Positions 16,137 through 28,057 of a stretch of DNA of 37,253 nucleotides are shown in pieces. Source of the DNA: Actinomycetota bacterium. Its GTDB lineage: Bacteria > Actinomycetota > Acidimicrobiia > IMCC26256 > PALSA-610. The notes beneath the pieces were generated by a model, which was given only the letters and a program-made list of their open reading frames with translations, searched no databases and had not been told where the DNA came from. The translations under genes and the position numbers were made by a program. The DNA is taken from contig SXJP01000006.1 of assembly GCA_005779395.1 (NCBI GenBank), forward strand, positions 1 through 37,253. Direction: 5' to 3'. How positions within the stretch are numbered: the stretch's first letter is position 1; each line of letters starts with the position of its first letter.

Positions 16137-17606
16137 ATGACATCAAACTCATCGACATCTGAACTATCGACCATGGACGCAACTGCCCAAGCAGCCCTAG
16201 TCCGCTCTGGTGAAGCAACATCCCTCGACCTAGTAGACGCCGCAATCGCCCGCGTAGAAGCGGTCAACCCGCAGCTAAACGCTGTAATTCATCCACTCTT
16301 TGAGAAAGCTCGCGAACAAGCCCAAGGAGCGTTGGCCGACGGTCCGTTCCGCGGCGTACCGATCCTGTTCAAAGATTTGATGTGTGCCGTAGCTGGCGAC
16401 CCCTATCAACTCGGCACTAACTCACTCAAGCGTGCTCAGTATCGAGCAACGCACACAGACGACCTCGCCCACCGATTCTTAGATGCAGGATTTATTTGCA
16501 TCGGTCGTACTAACACGCCGGAGTTTGGATTGGTCCCGACAACTGAACCGCACTCTTATGGGCCGAGCCGAAATCCATGGGATCCGACTCGCACAACTGG
16601 TGGCAGTAGCGGCGGGAGTTCCGCGGCAGTCGCTAGTCGCATGGTGCCCGCTGCGCACGCAAACGACGGCGGTGGCTCTATCCGTATCCCTGCGAGTTGC
16701 AACGGCTTAGTGGGACTCAAGCCATCGCGAGGCCGAACGTCCATGGGACCGAACCTTGGGCATCTCGCAAGCCCTCTAACCGTTGAGGGTTGCGTCAGCG
16801 TCAGCGTCCGCGACACCGCAGCAATCCTCGATGCGCTCGCTGCGCCGGCCGTTGGACAGCCAGTTATTGCTCCCGCGCCTTCGCGGCCATTCCGCGATGA
16901 AGTCGGAGCCAATCCAGGTCGATTGCGAATCGGAATAATGACCTCGAATCCATTAGGCACAGGCGATGTCTCGGCGGACTCGATTGCAGCAGCAAATGAT
17001 GCTGGCGCGTTGCTCGAGTCGCTCGGCCACGATGTCGAACTCGGTTTCCCGAAAGCTTTCGAGGACCCGTCGGTTGTCGGTTGTTTCACATCTCTCTGGG
17101 ACGCTGAGCTTGCTGATCAGATCAGTCACGTGACCGAGATGATCGGGCGGTCCATCACAGCCGGAGACGTCGAGCCGCTCACATGGGAGCTTTACCAGGG
17201 CGGCCTCAACGTAACGGCCCAACAGCTCCTCGATGCTGTGCACGCCCTCGAGAAATTCGGACGCGATGTCGGGCAGTGGTGGCATACATCGGACGATGAT
17301 CGGGGCTTCGATCTTCTCCTGTCACCGACCCTCGCCGAACCACCAGTGCCGCTCGGAAGCTTCGAAAATGCCGAAGCTCCAATACTCGGCTTCTTGCGTG
17401 CCGCTGCATTCGCACCATTTTGCGCTGGCTTCAATCTCACGGGTCAGCCTGCGATAAATGTGCCGCTGTACTGGAACGCTGAATGCCTTCCTATCGGTGT
17501 GCAACTCGCGGCTTCATACGGTCGCGAAGACGTGTTGATTCGCGTAGCTTCTCAACTCGAAGTCGCACGTCCATGGGCCGACCGGCTACCGGCTATTCAC
17601 GCCTAG
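16137..17606 (+). CDS. Amidase (amidase-signature family)
   Basis: This 489-residue hydrolase of the amidase-signature family breaks amide bonds of small amides. The Ser-cisSer-Lys triad can be placed: Lys79 in ILFKDL, cis-Ser in TTGGSSGGSS (about 157-158) and nucleophile Ser181 in NDGGGSIRIPAS. It is not GatA, since no gatB or gatC lies nearby and the C-terminal half differs from that family by eye. The start at 16137 is supported by the -10 box 6 bases upstream; an internal ATG at residue 13 is the alternative. It converges with the HDOD gene. The substrate cannot be told. Confidence 0.9.
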   Translation: MTSNSSTSELSTMDATAQAALVRSGEATSLDLVDAAIARVEAVNPQLNAVIHPLFEKAREQAQGALADGPFRGVPILFKDLMCAVAGDPYQLGTNSLKRAQYRATHTDDLAHRFLDAGFICIGRTNTPEFGLVPTTEPHSYGPSRNPWDPTRTTGGSSGGSSAAVASRMVPAAHANDGGGSIRIPASCNGLVGLKPSRGRTSMGPNLGHLASPLTVEGCVSVSVRDTAAILDALAAPAVGQPVIAPAPSRPFRDEVGANPGRLRIGIMTSNPLGTGDVSADSIAAANDAGALLESLGHDVELGFPKAFEDPSVVGCFTSLWDAELADQISHVTEMIGRSITAGDVEPLTWELYQGGLNVTAQQLLDAVHALEKFGRDVGQWWHTSDDDRGFDLLLSPTLAEPPVPLGSFENAEAPILGFLRAAAFAPFCAGFNLTGQPAINVPLYWNAECLPIGVQLAASYGREDVLIRVASQLEVARPWADRLPAIHA

Positions 17607-17615
17607 CCTGATTGC

Positions 17616-18446
17616 TCAGGTACGGACATTCAAGAAGCCGACGAGATTTTCCTGATCGCACTTGACTTGCTCGATAAGCGACTCGCCAGCAGATGCTTGC
17701 AACCCGAGTTCTAGCAGCGCCTCTTCGATCGAGCCCGTCGTCTCCGTAGTCGGCTCAATCTCTGCTGCGATCGCGTCGCCAAGGATCAACACTTTGCCAA
17801 GCGGCGACTCGACCTTGTGAGGCTGGAAATGATGGCTTGCGATCGCAGTCGTCAGTGCGGCCGGAAACTTCATCGCAGCTAGGGCAGCCTCAGCGACCTG
17901 AGCATGGCTGATACCGAATTCAGCGATTTCGAGCGCAAGGATGCTGACGTCTGGTTCAGAACGCAGACGCTCAAGCACGAGTTCGTAGCGTCGCGGGGCA
18001 CGCCGGAACATGAGCGCCGATCCGATGTCGTGCAGTAATCCCACGGAGAACGCCTCGTTCGCTTGGTGACCGAGCCTCGCTGCGGCGCATGACGACGCAG
18101 CGGCGGTGCACACAGAATGTGCCCAGAAATCATCTGGTACGGCGCGACCTTTGGTGTTGAAAAGATCGAACGCTGCAGTGGTCGCGAGCGCTCGCACAGT
18201 CGCAAGTCCAAGAACGGTAACTGCTCGCCAAGCACTCGACACCTGACCTGAAAGGCCATAAAAGGCTGTGTTTGCGAGGCGAATTACCTGGGTCGACAGG
18301 GCTGGGTCCGACTCGATAACGCGGCCAAGATCTGCGGCGGAAGTGCGCGGGTCTTCGAGCATCCAGAGCAGTCGCATCGCAGCGCCTGGCTGCACCGGGA
18401 GTTGAGTGATCTCCGCGGCAAGTTCGCTGGTGTGCTTATCAGTCAT
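17616..18446 (-). CDS. HDOD-domain signalling protein
   Basis: This 276-residue protein is almost entirely one HDOD domain (about residues 10-215), a relative of HD phosphohydrolases used in bacterial signalling. LPVQPGAAMRLLWMLEDP, VIESDPALSTQVIRLANTAFYG and the core GLLHDIG (His139-Asp140) are typical. No further output domain is seen. A very good GGAGGAG ribosome site precedes the ATG. It follows the degenerate GGDEF gene on the same strand by 76 bases, so the two are probably cotranscribed and act in one c-di-GMP-linked pathway (inference). Confidence 0.88.
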   Translation of the reverse strand: MTDKHTSELAAEITQLPVQPGAAMRLLWMLEDPRTSAADLGRVIESDPALSTQVIRLANTAFYGLSGQVSSAWRAVTVLGLATVRALATTAAFDLFNTKGRAVPDDFWAHSVCTAAASSCAAARLGHQANEAFSVGLLHDIGSALMFRRAPRRYELVLERLRSEPDVSILALEIAEFGISHAQVAEAALAAMKFPAALTTAIASHHFQPHKVESPLGKVLILGDAIAAEIEPTTETTGSIEEALLELGLQASAGESLIEQVKCDQENLVGFLNVRT

Positions 18447-18522
18447 GATTCTCCTCCATGTAACTGTGATCTTCTACTAGTGGCGGAAGGCGCACTTCAC
18501 CAACCGCCGAACAGATTCGCTT

Positions 18523-19779
18523 CTACATCCCGACGACGTCACCAATGTTCCCCACCTTGTCCCAAGAGGTCACGGGTGAACTCTCAAGGCGCAACAACAT
18601 TTCAGTCGGGGTCTCGTCTGGGATTTGGGCAACCCATGAGACGCGAGAGCCGGGATCGACCAGAGCGCCACCAACCATCACCTTGCCGCTAACGGTTTCA
18701 CGCATGCGGCTGTAGAAGTGTTCATCTATCGTCCCGCCATGATGATTGTGTCCTACGACAACAAATCTCGTGCCAGACCACCGTCCAACGAAATCTCTAT
18801 TGCGCACAGCGCGTCGTAAGCGCTCTGCGACTGCGAGCAACAACGTGTCGCCACATACAAAGCCGAATTCTCTATTGCACCTCAATAGGCCCGGTACCTC
18901 AATCATGAGGGCTACAAGATCTAACGCAGTTGGCTCGATCTCTGCCATCAACGCCTTACGGTTGAGAAGTCCCGTAAGTTGATCGGCGGTATTTGCTTCG
19001 CGAGCTACACGCGCTGTTACCGCCGACCCGACAGCGACCGCTATCAGTCGAGCCGCTTCATCGCACTGCAGACGCTCGTCAGAACTCAAGAATCTTTTCT
19101 CGCCGCTAAGCGCTACGACTTTTGCGACATCGGTGCCGTCTTCGTCAATCACGCTTAGCCACCAGCCAAATCCGAGGCCGACTCCAGCCGCCGCTTCAGC
19201 TAGTGGTCCGGCTATCGGTTCGATCGTGCCACGCACAGGGAACCCTTCTGGCACGATCAGGGTCGCGGCAGATTCGAAGTAGCTAGTAGGCGCGCTCGGC
19301 GCTGCCGCGAGGTCGTACGCGTCGTCGCGCCGTAGATATATCGCGACGATCGCATCCGGAGATGAAGCTTCGACCATGCGTGCGATGGCATCAAGCGCAG
19401 TCGCTATCGGCGCATCGGTCGCGATTTGGTCAAGCACCTCTCGGTATGAGTGGAGCACTCCGTTCAACCGACGCAGTTCGGTTACCTCTCGGACTCGAAG
19501 CTTGAATATCTGCCCAGCTTCGTCGATGCTTTGGACAACTGAGAGTTGCGAACCGAGGACTCTCACGCGTCCCGTCGGATCTTTCCAACGGATGTCGAAC
19601 GAAGTACCGACAGCATCAGGAGCAGTTATCGCTTGCATAAGCCGGAGACGATCTCGAGACACGACAGCATCAAAAACAATTTCGTGCGCTCCAAGGATTG
19701 ATGCCATGAACTCCGACGAGTCGTGGAGCCTTCCGTCGGCCGCGAACGTGCAGCCGAACTCGAATTTGGTGTCATCCAT
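18523..19779 (-). CDS. PAS-GAF-degenerate GGDEF protein, likely c-di-GMP receptor
   Basis: From the ATG at 19779, which has GAGG at a suitable distance, the protein has 418 residues. Residues 1-100 look PAS-like, about 110-260 GAF-like, and about 265-400 GGDEF-like (DQLTGLLNR intact). The catalytic loop reads SGTRF (335-339) where active enzymes have GG(D/E)EF, and the metal/substrate segment MIEVPGLLRCN is also altered, so cyclase activity should be lost. The inhibitory-site motif RxxD is kept as RNRD (326-329), exactly five residues before the loop. Known degenerate GGDEF proteins with this pattern bind c-di-GMP as receptors. It sits between surface-polysaccharide genes and the HDOD gene on the same strand. 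Confidence 0.85.
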   Translation of the reverse strand: MDDTKFEFGCTFAADGRLHDSSEFMASILGAHEIVFDAVVSRDRLRLMQAITAPDAVGTSFDIRWKDPTGRVRVLGSQLSVVQSIDEAGQIFKLRVREVTELRRLNGVLHSYREVLDQIATDAPIATALDAIARMVEASSPDAIVAIYLRRDDAYDLAAAPSAPTSYFESAATLIVPEGFPVRGTIEPIAGPLAEAAAGVGLGFGWWLSVIDEDGTDVAKVVALSGEKRFLSSDERLQCDEAARLIAVAVGSAVTARVAREANTADQLTGLLNRKALMAEIEPTALDLVALMIEVPGLLRCNREFGFVCGDTLLLAVAERLRRAVRNRDFVGRWSGTRFVVVGHNHHGGTIDEHFYSRMRETVSGKVMVGGALVDPGSRVSWVAQIPDETPTEMLLRLESSPVTSWDKVGNIGDVVGM

Positions 19780-19898
19780 AACGCCAACCTCATATGCGAG
19801 CACAGGTCAAATCCATGACCCTTGGCCTACTTTGTCGGCATCCACGCACGTTTCATAAGGCGATAGACGCAATAGCGTCACCGCGAGCTCCAAAAACT

Positions 19899-21383
19899 TC
19901 AGATTGAGTCGGTACGCAATTGTCGCTGCCTTTCAGCGAATCCTCTCCAACCGCTCGGGCCATCGATTCCTACAACCTCTAAGACCGCGACAAAGACCGC
20001 GACCGAAACGATTCCGGCGATGATCCACGGAAAAATTCGCACGCCGACAGCGGCTGCGCCCCCGCTCAGTGAAGCGGCAGCCCCAACTCGGAACAAGACC
20101 GCCAGAGGGAACGGCCGCAGAGCAAGCCCCCTCAACGATGTCATCAAAATTGCCAGCACCACGACTTCGGTAAAGATTGTCGCGATGGCGGCGCCCATGA
20201 CCCCATAATCCGGAATCAGGATGACGTTGAGCACAACGTTGAACACAAGACCTACTAGCGCTGCTTTCGGATAGGACCTGCGCCGATTGGCGGCCACCAA
20301 TGCGATGAATGCGAGTTGGGTCAAGAAGTTGATCGCTTGACCAACTATGAGCCAACGTGCGGGAGTCGCTGCTGGTGCTAATCCTTGACCAAAGAAGAAA
20401 TTGATCGCCGGGCGCGCCAGCACTAGGAACACAGGCACAGCGAGCCCAACGACCACAGACACGATAATTAGAGCCGAGGCAAAACCTTCCCTAAATGCTT
20501 CCCTTGTTCGAGCGCGTGCGAGTACCGGCAACACAGCGGCGAGCAAAGCAGGTACGACAAACGCAAGCAGGTCAGAGAACTTGTAACCAATCTGGTACAG
20601 GCCGGTTGCCGTCCGCCCCTCGCGCCGTGGCAGTAACCATGTGAGCATCACACCATCGAGCTTGAAGTAGATCTGCCCGATGATGCTCCCGGTTGCCAAT
20701 GGCAACGCCGAAAAGAACCAGCGGCGCCAAGTTGCGACGTCGACACGAGGGCGAATGCGAATCACCCTGCGTAGCAAGAACACGAGAACTGCGAGAGCCA
20801 CGGCGTCGTTGACAACTGCTGGGAAGACATAGCGCAACACCGAATGTTCATCCGACGCAAACACAACGATGACAAGCGCAAGCTGAATCGCCTGACCGAC
20901 GATCATCGCGATAGCCACAGACCGTAGCCAGAACTTCGCTTGGCACACGGTTATAAGTGACCAGAGTGCTGAAGCCAGAAAATATGAAGACCCGCCGAGA
21001 GCGACCGCCTTTACTTCTGTCCCCGTGTACGAACCGGCCACGACTACAGCGAGGGCAACGCCATACATCACGGAACTGAGCAGAACCCGAAACACGATGA
21101 AGCGGCCGACCAGTTCGTCGAGGTTCGGCCAATCATCGACCTCGGCCATCACGATTCTGGTCGTCTCGAAGTCTGCGACGATTCCGAGCATTCCCAGGAG
21201 AGCGAATACGAACGCGTAGGACCCGAACGCAACTTCTCCCAACGATCTTGCAACAAACAGGAGTCCGATCCACCCGAACACCGCCATCACAGTGCGAGCA
21301 CCGAGCATTACGCCTGCGCCGCTCAACATCGAAACCGCGACTCGCGGTGTCCTGTTATCGCCGGATGTGGACTGCTCGGTCAT
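19899..21383 (-). CDS. Polysaccharide flippase (MOP superfamily)
   Basis: About 494 residues from the ATG at 21383, with roughly 12-14 hydrophobic helices spread over the whole length. The pattern (SMLSGAGVMLGARTVMAVFGWIG at the start, GSIIGQIYFKLDGVMLTWLLP in the middle, and a FLTQLAFIAL segment) fits Wzx-like lipid-linked saccharide flippases. It probably moves glycan precursors across the membrane with the neighbouring glycosyltransferase. The frame extends upstream to 21494, but that part lies inside the divergent gene. The ATG shares the CATG at 21381-21384 with a possible ATG of the glycosyltransferase, and no ribosome site is visible. TAGCAT about 10 bases upstream may be a -10 box. 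Confidence 0.85.
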   Translation of the reverse strand: MTEQSTSGDNRTPRVAVSMLSGAGVMLGARTVMAVFGWIGLLFVARSLGEVAFGSYAFVFALLGMLGIVADFETTRIVMAEVDDWPNLDELVGRFIVFRVLLSSVMYGVALAVVVAGSYTGTEVKAVALGGSSYFLASALWSLITVCQAKFWLRSVAIAMIVGQAIQLALVIVVFASDEHSVLRYVFPAVVNDAVALAVLVFLLRRVIRIRPRVDVATWRRWFFSALPLATGSIIGQIYFKLDGVMLTWLLPRREGRTATGLYQIGYKFSDLLAFVVPALLAAVLPVLARARTREAFREGFASALIIVSVVVGLAVPVFLVLARPAINFFFGQGLAPAATPARWLIVGQAINFLTQLAFIALVAANRRRSYPKAALVGLVFNVVLNVILIPDYGVMGAAIATIFTEVVVLAILMTSLRGLALRPFPLAVLFRVGAAASLSGGAAAVGVRIFPWIIAGIVSVAVFVAVLEVVGIDGPSGWRGFAERQRQLRTDSI

Positions 21384-21393
21384 GATCCGTGTC

Positions 21394-22569
21394 ATGCTAG
21401 AAGGCATTGGCACACATGAGTTCGCGACTCGCGAAGGAACCGATGCAGAAGTTCGTACCTTGAAACCTGTCCTCGCTGTAGTTGCGGGCGGCATTTATTC
21501 CGGCGCAGAACGCGTGCTGTTGCGCGACCTCGTGTCGGCTCAACTCCGCGGGTGCCGTGTTCGTATCGCTTCGAGCGATGGCCCCTTAGTCACACAAGCA
21601 CGAGCACACGGCATCGAACACATCTCGATACCCGATCTCCGTTTGCCTGACCGCAGGCTTGTCATCGCCCTTCCGCTACTGACATGGCGGGTCATTCACG
21701 CAGGGATCGTGCTCCGGTCAAAACTCCGGTTACGAGAGATTTGCATAATCAACGGCGTGAATGCACTCACAGTCGTGCGCCTGTTACGTCGCAGGACACC
21801 CGTCCTGTATTTCGCTCACGACGTCGTCGTACGCAGTGACCGGCGGATGCTCCTTAGATCTGCCGCTAACCGAATTGATATCGCCGTCGCAGTTTCAGAC
21901 GCCGTGGCTGCTGGCCTACGAACTCTCAATGTCAGAACCGAGACCGTCTACAACGGGACTCAGCTCAGCCTCGCCCGTGTCGACCCGGATTGCGATTCTC
22001 CGCCGATCATCGGAATCGCTGGATTGCTAACTCCATGGAAGGGCCAGCATGTTCTCCTCGATGCCTTTGCGCTCCTCAAGAACACTGGAGCACAACTCGA
22101 GATCATGGGCGGAACTCTCGCGAAGGACTCGGAGTATGGCACCCGACTACGGGTTCAAGTGGACCGGTTAGGTCTGCGAGCACGCGTCCGATTTCTGGGC
22201 CACCGCGACGACCCAGTCGATGTGATGCGACGGTGGACGATCGCAGTCTCCGCTAGTACGGACCCAGAGGGAGGACCACTCGTTGCGATAGAAGCAATGA
22301 GCATTGGACTGCCCGTCGTCTCGAGCAATCACGGTGGAATCACCGAGATACTCGGCGGCGCTGGAGAGTTAGTTGCGCCAGGGGTTGCCGCAGAACTCGC
22401 GGAGGCGATCGACGCGATCCTTGACAGCCCAGCGAAGTGGGCTGAACACTCACGCCGCGGTCCCGAAATACTCAAAGACCTCAACCTCAGTGTCGAAGCT
22501 CAGTCAGCACACTTCCTAGATGTCATCGACTCAGCGTTCAGATCGGACCAGGTGGCTACGCGCACGTAG
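21394..22569 (+). CDS. GT4-family glycosyltransferase
   Basis: About 391 residues from the ATG at 21394; an in-frame ATG at 21382 and a frame open to 21292 also exist. It is a GT-B fold, group 1 glycosyltransferase. GGIYSGAERVLL lies near the N-terminus and the C-terminal donor domain has IGIAGLLTPWKGQHVLLDAF and the EX7E motif (EGGPLVAIE), followed by AMSIGLPVVSSNHGG. It should transfer a sugar from a nucleotide donor in the cytoplasm, and it is paired with the flippase for surface glycan assembly. Start choice is uncertain because no ribosome site is seen and the region overlaps the flippase start. Confidence 0.85.
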   Translation: MLEGIGTHEFATREGTDAEVRTLKPVLAVVAGGIYSGAERVLLRDLVSAQLRGCRVRIASSDGPLVTQARAHGIEHISIPDLRLPDRRLVIALPLLTWRVIHAGIVLRSKLRLREICIINGVNALTVVRLLRRRTPVLYFAHDVVVRSDRRMLLRSAANRIDIAVAVSDAVAAGLRTLNVRTETVYNGTQLSLARVDPDCDSPPIIGIAGLLTPWKGQHVLLDAFALLKNTGAQLEIMGGTLAKDSEYGTRLRVQVDRLGLRARVRFLGHRDDPVDVMRRWTIAVSASTDPEGGPLVAIEAMSIGLPVVSSNHGGITEILGGAGELVAPGVAAELAEAIDAILDSPAKWAEHSRRGPEILKDLNLSVEAQSAHFLDVIDSAFRSDQVATRT

Positions 22570-22578
22570 AGTCAGGCC
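22567..22578 (+). promoter_or_regulatory. Predicted leaderless -10 box of the SDR gene
   Basis: TAGAGT (22567-22572) overlaps the TAG stop of the glycosyltransferase gene and is followed by a 6-base spacer and ATG. It is the same hexamer and spacing as the amidase promoter. Confidence 0.6.
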
Positions 22579-23355
22579 ATGAGCCTCGAATCACTCTTCT
22601 CTTTGCGCGGCAAAGTCGCACTCGTAACCGGCGGTAGCCGTGGCATCGGCTTAATGATCGCCCGCGGTTATGTCGAAGCCGGAGCCAAGGTCTATATCTC
22701 GAGCCGCAAAGCCGAAGTTTGCGACAAGGTCGCCGCTGAGCTTTCAGAAATCGGTGAATGCATCTCGCTTCCGGCGGACCTCTCGACAGAAGCCGAGTGT
22801 TTGCGCCTTGCTGCCGAAATCGCCTCTCGCGAGCCTGCTCTGCACGTCCTCGTTAACAATGCGGGCGCGACTTGGGGCGAATCTTTCGACGCATTCCCGG
22901 CATCGGCTTGGGACAAGGTCCTAGATCTCAATGTCAAGAGCATCTTCTTCATGACCCGCGCCCTGCACCCACAACTAATCGCTGCCGCGAGTGCCGACGA
23001 CCCGGCACGCGTGATCAACATCGGATCGATCGATGGCATCCGCGTGCCCATCATGGAGACGTTCTCATACTCTGCATCTAAGGCCGCTGTTCACCAACTG
23101 ACTCGGCATCTAGCGAGCCGCCTCGGCCGCGATCAGATAACCGTCAACGCGATTGCACCCGGCCCGTTCGAGAGCAAGATGATGGAAGCCACATTGCGCG
23201 ACTTCGGTGACTCAGTCGCTGCAGGTTCGCCGCTCAAGCGCATCGGTCGTCCCGATGACATGGCTGGTGCAGCAATTTTCTTCGCGAGCCGCGCCGGTGC
23301 TTATTGCACAGGGGCGATCCTTCCAGTAGATGGCGGCATCGCAACAACAGTTTGA
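22579..23355 (+). CDS. SDR-family oxidoreductase, beta-ketoacyl reductase-like
   Basis: This 258-residue short-chain dehydrogenase has the NADP-binding motif TGGSRGIG at 17-24, NNAGATWG, the catalytic serine in NIGSIDG, and YSASK for Tyr and Lys. APGPFESKM and the C-terminal PVDGGIA are also typical. Overall it resembles RhlG-type 3-oxoacyl reductases. It probably reduces a 3-oxoacyl or related carbonyl substrate in the cytoplasm. The acyl-CoA dehydrogenase gene follows after 34 bases but with its own -10 box, so cotranscription is optional. The exact substrate is not knowable from sequence. Confidence 0.88.
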   Translation: MSLESLFSLRGKVALVTGGSRGIGLMIARGYVEAGAKVYISSRKAEVCDKVAAELSEIGECISLPADLSTEAECLRLAAEIASREPALHVLVNNAGATWGESFDAFPASAWDKVLDLNVKSIFFMTRALHPQLIAAASADDPARVINIGSIDGIRVPIMETFSYSASKAAVHQLTRHLASRLGRDQITVNAIAPGPFESKMMEATLRDFGDSVAAGSPLKRIGRPDDMAGAAIFFASRAGAYCTGAILPVDGGIATTV

Positions 23356-23376
23356 GCAATGCCTAAGGTCGGCAGC

Positions 23377-23389
23377 TATCTTCGGACCC
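23377..23389 (+). promoter_or_regulatory. Predicted leaderless -10 box of the acyl-CoA dehydrogenase gene
   Basis: TATCTT (23377-23382) is followed by 7 bases and ATG at 23390, with no ribosome site between. This spacing places the transcript start at or beside the start codon. Confidence 0.5.
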
Positions 23390-25683
<2,294 letters not shown>

Positions 25684-25739
25684 TTATCGCGGGAGTCCCG
25701 CACGGTTGGCGAAAAGCGAACCCTCGCCGGATTGAGCTA

Positions 25740-26273
25740 TTAGGTACGTGCAGTCTTTACGGCGCGGAGCTTGACTTGTTGACGTGCAAGCTTCGGCATC
25801 GCGATTCTGCCTGTGCGTTGCTGCTCGACGATGCCGAACGGCCTAACTAGCTCAGTAAACGAATCGAGTTTGTCTGCTTCTCCAGCAACCATGATCGTCA
25901 TTGCCTCGTGTCCGACGTCGACGATCTTTGCATCGAATATCGCCGTGAGTTCGGTCACCTGCCCGCGGACATCTGAGGTCGCTTTGAGAGTAATCAACAT
26001 AAGTTCGCGCTCGACGCCCTCATCGTGGGCAATCTCGCCAATCTTGATTACTGGAATGAGCTTGTTGAGTTGCTTCACGATTTGCTCTAGTGGGCTCTCG
26101 TCAGCGTCGACAACAATCGTCATGCGCGAGAAGCGATCCTCTTCTGTCGGACCGACGGCCAACGACACGATATTGAATCCGCGTCGCGAGAACAATGCCG
26201 CGACGCGGGTAAGCACGCCAGGCTTGTTCTCGACAAGAACCGACAAGATGTGATGTCTCGGGTTGACTGACAT
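25740..26273 (-). CDS. ilvH: Acetolactate synthase small (regulatory) subunit
   Basis: This 177-residue subunit activates the catalytic subunit and confers valine feedback inhibition. The N-terminal ACT domain reads ILSVLVENKPGVLTRVAALF then NIVSLAVGPTE. The second half carries the C-terminal small-subunit domain (SFTELVRPFGIVEQQRTGR). It begins 2 bases after the ilvB stop, which implies translational coupling and equal output. The names ilvH and ilvN are both used for this gene in actinobacteria. Confidence 0.95.
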   Translation of the reverse strand: MSVNPRHHILSVLVENKPGVLTRVAALFSRRGFNIVSLAVGPTEEDRFSRMTIVVDADESPLEQIVKQLNKLIPVIKIGEIAHDEGVERELMLITLKATSDVRGQVTELTAIFDAKIVDVGHEAMTIMVAGEADKLDSFTELVRPFGIVEQQRTGRIAMPKLARQQVKLRAVKTART

Positions 26274-26275
26274 TG

Positions 26276-28000
26276 TTAGCGCCCTGCTCTCTCGGTCATA
26301 GCTGGGTCGAGAATCACCGAGTCGTTCGATGTTCCAGCGGCCACCATCGGGTACACCTTCTCGCGATAGTCGGTACGAAAGTCGATAACGACTGGGCGGT
26401 CATTGATCTCGTTGGCTTTTTCGATCGTCGTCTCGACATCGCCGGCGTCTTCAACTCGCATTCCAACACAACCCATGGCCTCAGCCCACTTCACGTAGTC
26501 CGGAAGATCCGGCGACAGATAGACCTCGCTGTAACGCTCCTCGTAGAACAGTTCCTGCCACTGTCGAACCATGCCGAGATAGGCATTGTTGAGAATCGCG
26601 ATCTTCACCGGGATCTTCTCGGCCGTTGCAGTCACTAGTTCTTGCGCCGTCATCTGGAAACACCCGTCGCCGTCGACTGCCCACACCATGCGGTCAGGCC
26701 GACCGACTTTGGCACCGATTGCGGCAGGCACCGAGTAGCCCATGGTCCCAAGGCCCCCAGAGTTCACCCATGTATAGGGGTGCTCGAACTTCCAGTGTTG
26801 GCTCGCCCACATCTGGTGCTGCCCTACGCCTGAAGCGAGAATGGTGTCGTCTGGCGCGGCTTCACGCAATTTTTCGATGACGAACTGCGGCTTCAGGAGT
26901 CCGCCTTCTTCTTGGTTGTAATAGAGTGGAAAGTCCTTCTGCCATTGACGAATCTGCGCGATCCAAGGCGACAGATCGGGCTTTGATGTCTTTGATATCT
27001 CTGACTTCGTAGCCTTGATGAGCTCTTCGATCACGATCTTGCAGTCACCAACGATCGGGACATCGGGGCGGCGCACCTTGCCTTGTTCTGCCGGATCGAT
27101 ATCGACATGGATGACCTTCGCATCTGGAGCGAACCCATCGAGTTTGCCAGTAACCCTGTCATCGAAACGCGAGCCAAGAGCGATAAGCAGATCGGACTTC
27201 TGCATCGCCGTAATAGCCGTGTAGTTGCCGTGCATACCCGGCATTCCGAGGCAAAGTTCGTGGCTATCAGGAAACGACCCACGCGCCATCAGGGTCGTAA
27301 CAACTGGCGCACCGATAAGTTCGGCGAACGCGCGGAGCGCCTCAGCGGCACGGGCCTTCAGGATCCCACCACCCGCGTAAATGACAGGTCGCTGTGCTTG
27401 GCAAATCAACCGTGCAGCATCTTTGATCTGCTTCGGATGACCTTTGGTTGTTGGTTTGTATCCGGGTAGGTCGACTGACTCTGGCCAGTACCAATCCATT
27501 GTCATGTTGGCGACGTCTTTCGGAATATCGATCAGCACGGGCCCTGGACGCCCTGTTGTGGCGACATGGAACGCTTCGCGAACAATCGTCGGGATGTCCT
27601 GTGGATTCGTAATCAGCCAGTTGTGCTTGGTGATTGGCATCGTGATGCCAACTGTGTCGCATTCTTGAAATGCATCTGTCCCGATCACCGAGAATGGAAC
27701 CTGCCCCGTGACGACCACCATAGGAACGCTGTCCATGTAGGCATCAGCCAATGGCGTCACGATGTTTGTGGCTGCGGGACCACTAGTCACCATCGCGACT
27801 CCAGGCCGTCCCGTGGCGTGCGCATAGCCGCTCGCCATGTGGCCAGCACCTTGTTCGTGGCGTACGAGGATGTGGCGGATCGAGCTGTCGATGAGCGGGT
27901 CGTAGACCGGCAATATTGCGCCACCCGGCAAGCCGAACATGACCTCGACCTGTTCCATCTCTAGGCTTCTGATTAGTGCCTGAGCTCCTGTGAGCTTCAT
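26276..28000 (-). CDS. ilvB: Acetolactate synthase large (catalytic) subunit
   Basis: This 574-residue ThDP- and FAD-dependent enzyme condenses pyruvate with pyruvate or 2-oxobutyrate, the first shared step of Val, Leu and Ile synthesis. The catalytic Glu is in [20 protein letters not shown] and the ThDP motif reads [17 protein letters not shown] ... [14 protein letters not shown]. It is distinguished from the other ThDP enzyme in this window by this [12 protein letters not shown] signature and by the ilvH partner. Only a weak AGCAGG ribosome site precedes the ATG. Expression is controlled by the attenuator at 28058-28160. It is the first structural gene of the operon. Confidence 0.96.
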   Translation of the reverse strand: MKLTGAQALIRSLEMEQVEVMFGLPGGAILPVYDPLIDSSIRHILVRHEQGAGHMASGYAHATGRPGVAMVTSGPAATNIVTPLADAYMDSVPMVVVTGQVPFSVIGTDAFQECDTVGITMPITKHNWLITNPQDIPTIVREAFHVATTGRPGPVLIDIPKDVANMTMDWYWPESVDLPGYKPTTKGHPKQIKDAARLICQAQRPVIYAGGGILKARAAEALRAFAELIGAPVVTTLMARGSFPDSHELCLGMPGMHGNYTAITAMQKSDLLIALGSRFDDRVTGKLDGFAPDAKVIHVDIDPAEQGKVRRPDVPIVGDCKIVIEELIKATKSEISKTSKPDLSPWIAQIRQWQKDFPLYYNQEEGGLLKPQFVIEKLREAAPDDTILASGVGQHQMWASQHWKFEHPYTWVNSGGLGTMGYSVPAAIGAKVGRPDRMVWAVDGDGCFQMTAQELVTATAEKIPVKIAILNNAYLGMVRQWQELFYEERYSEVYLSPDLPDYVKWAEAMGCVGMRVEDAGDVETTIEKANEINDRPVVIDFRTDYREKVYPMVAAGTSNDSVILDPAMTERAGR

Positions 28001-28021
28001 AGCCTGCTTCTTTCTTTGGCT

Positions 28022-28046
28022 GACTCAAGGACTTGTCCCTTGAGTC
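28022..28046 (-). promoter_or_regulatory. Perfect 9-bp hairpin between attenuator terminator and ilvB
   Basis: GACTCAAGG and CCTTGAGTC (28038-28046 and 28022-28030) pair perfectly around a 7-base loop in the ilvB leader. No U-tract follows, so it is not a terminator. Its loop contains GGGACAAG, complementary to TTTTGTCC just upstream, so an alternative fold is possible. Its role is unknown; mRNA stability or control of ilvB translation are options. Confidence 0.5.
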
Positions 28047-28057
28047 TTTTGGTGTTT

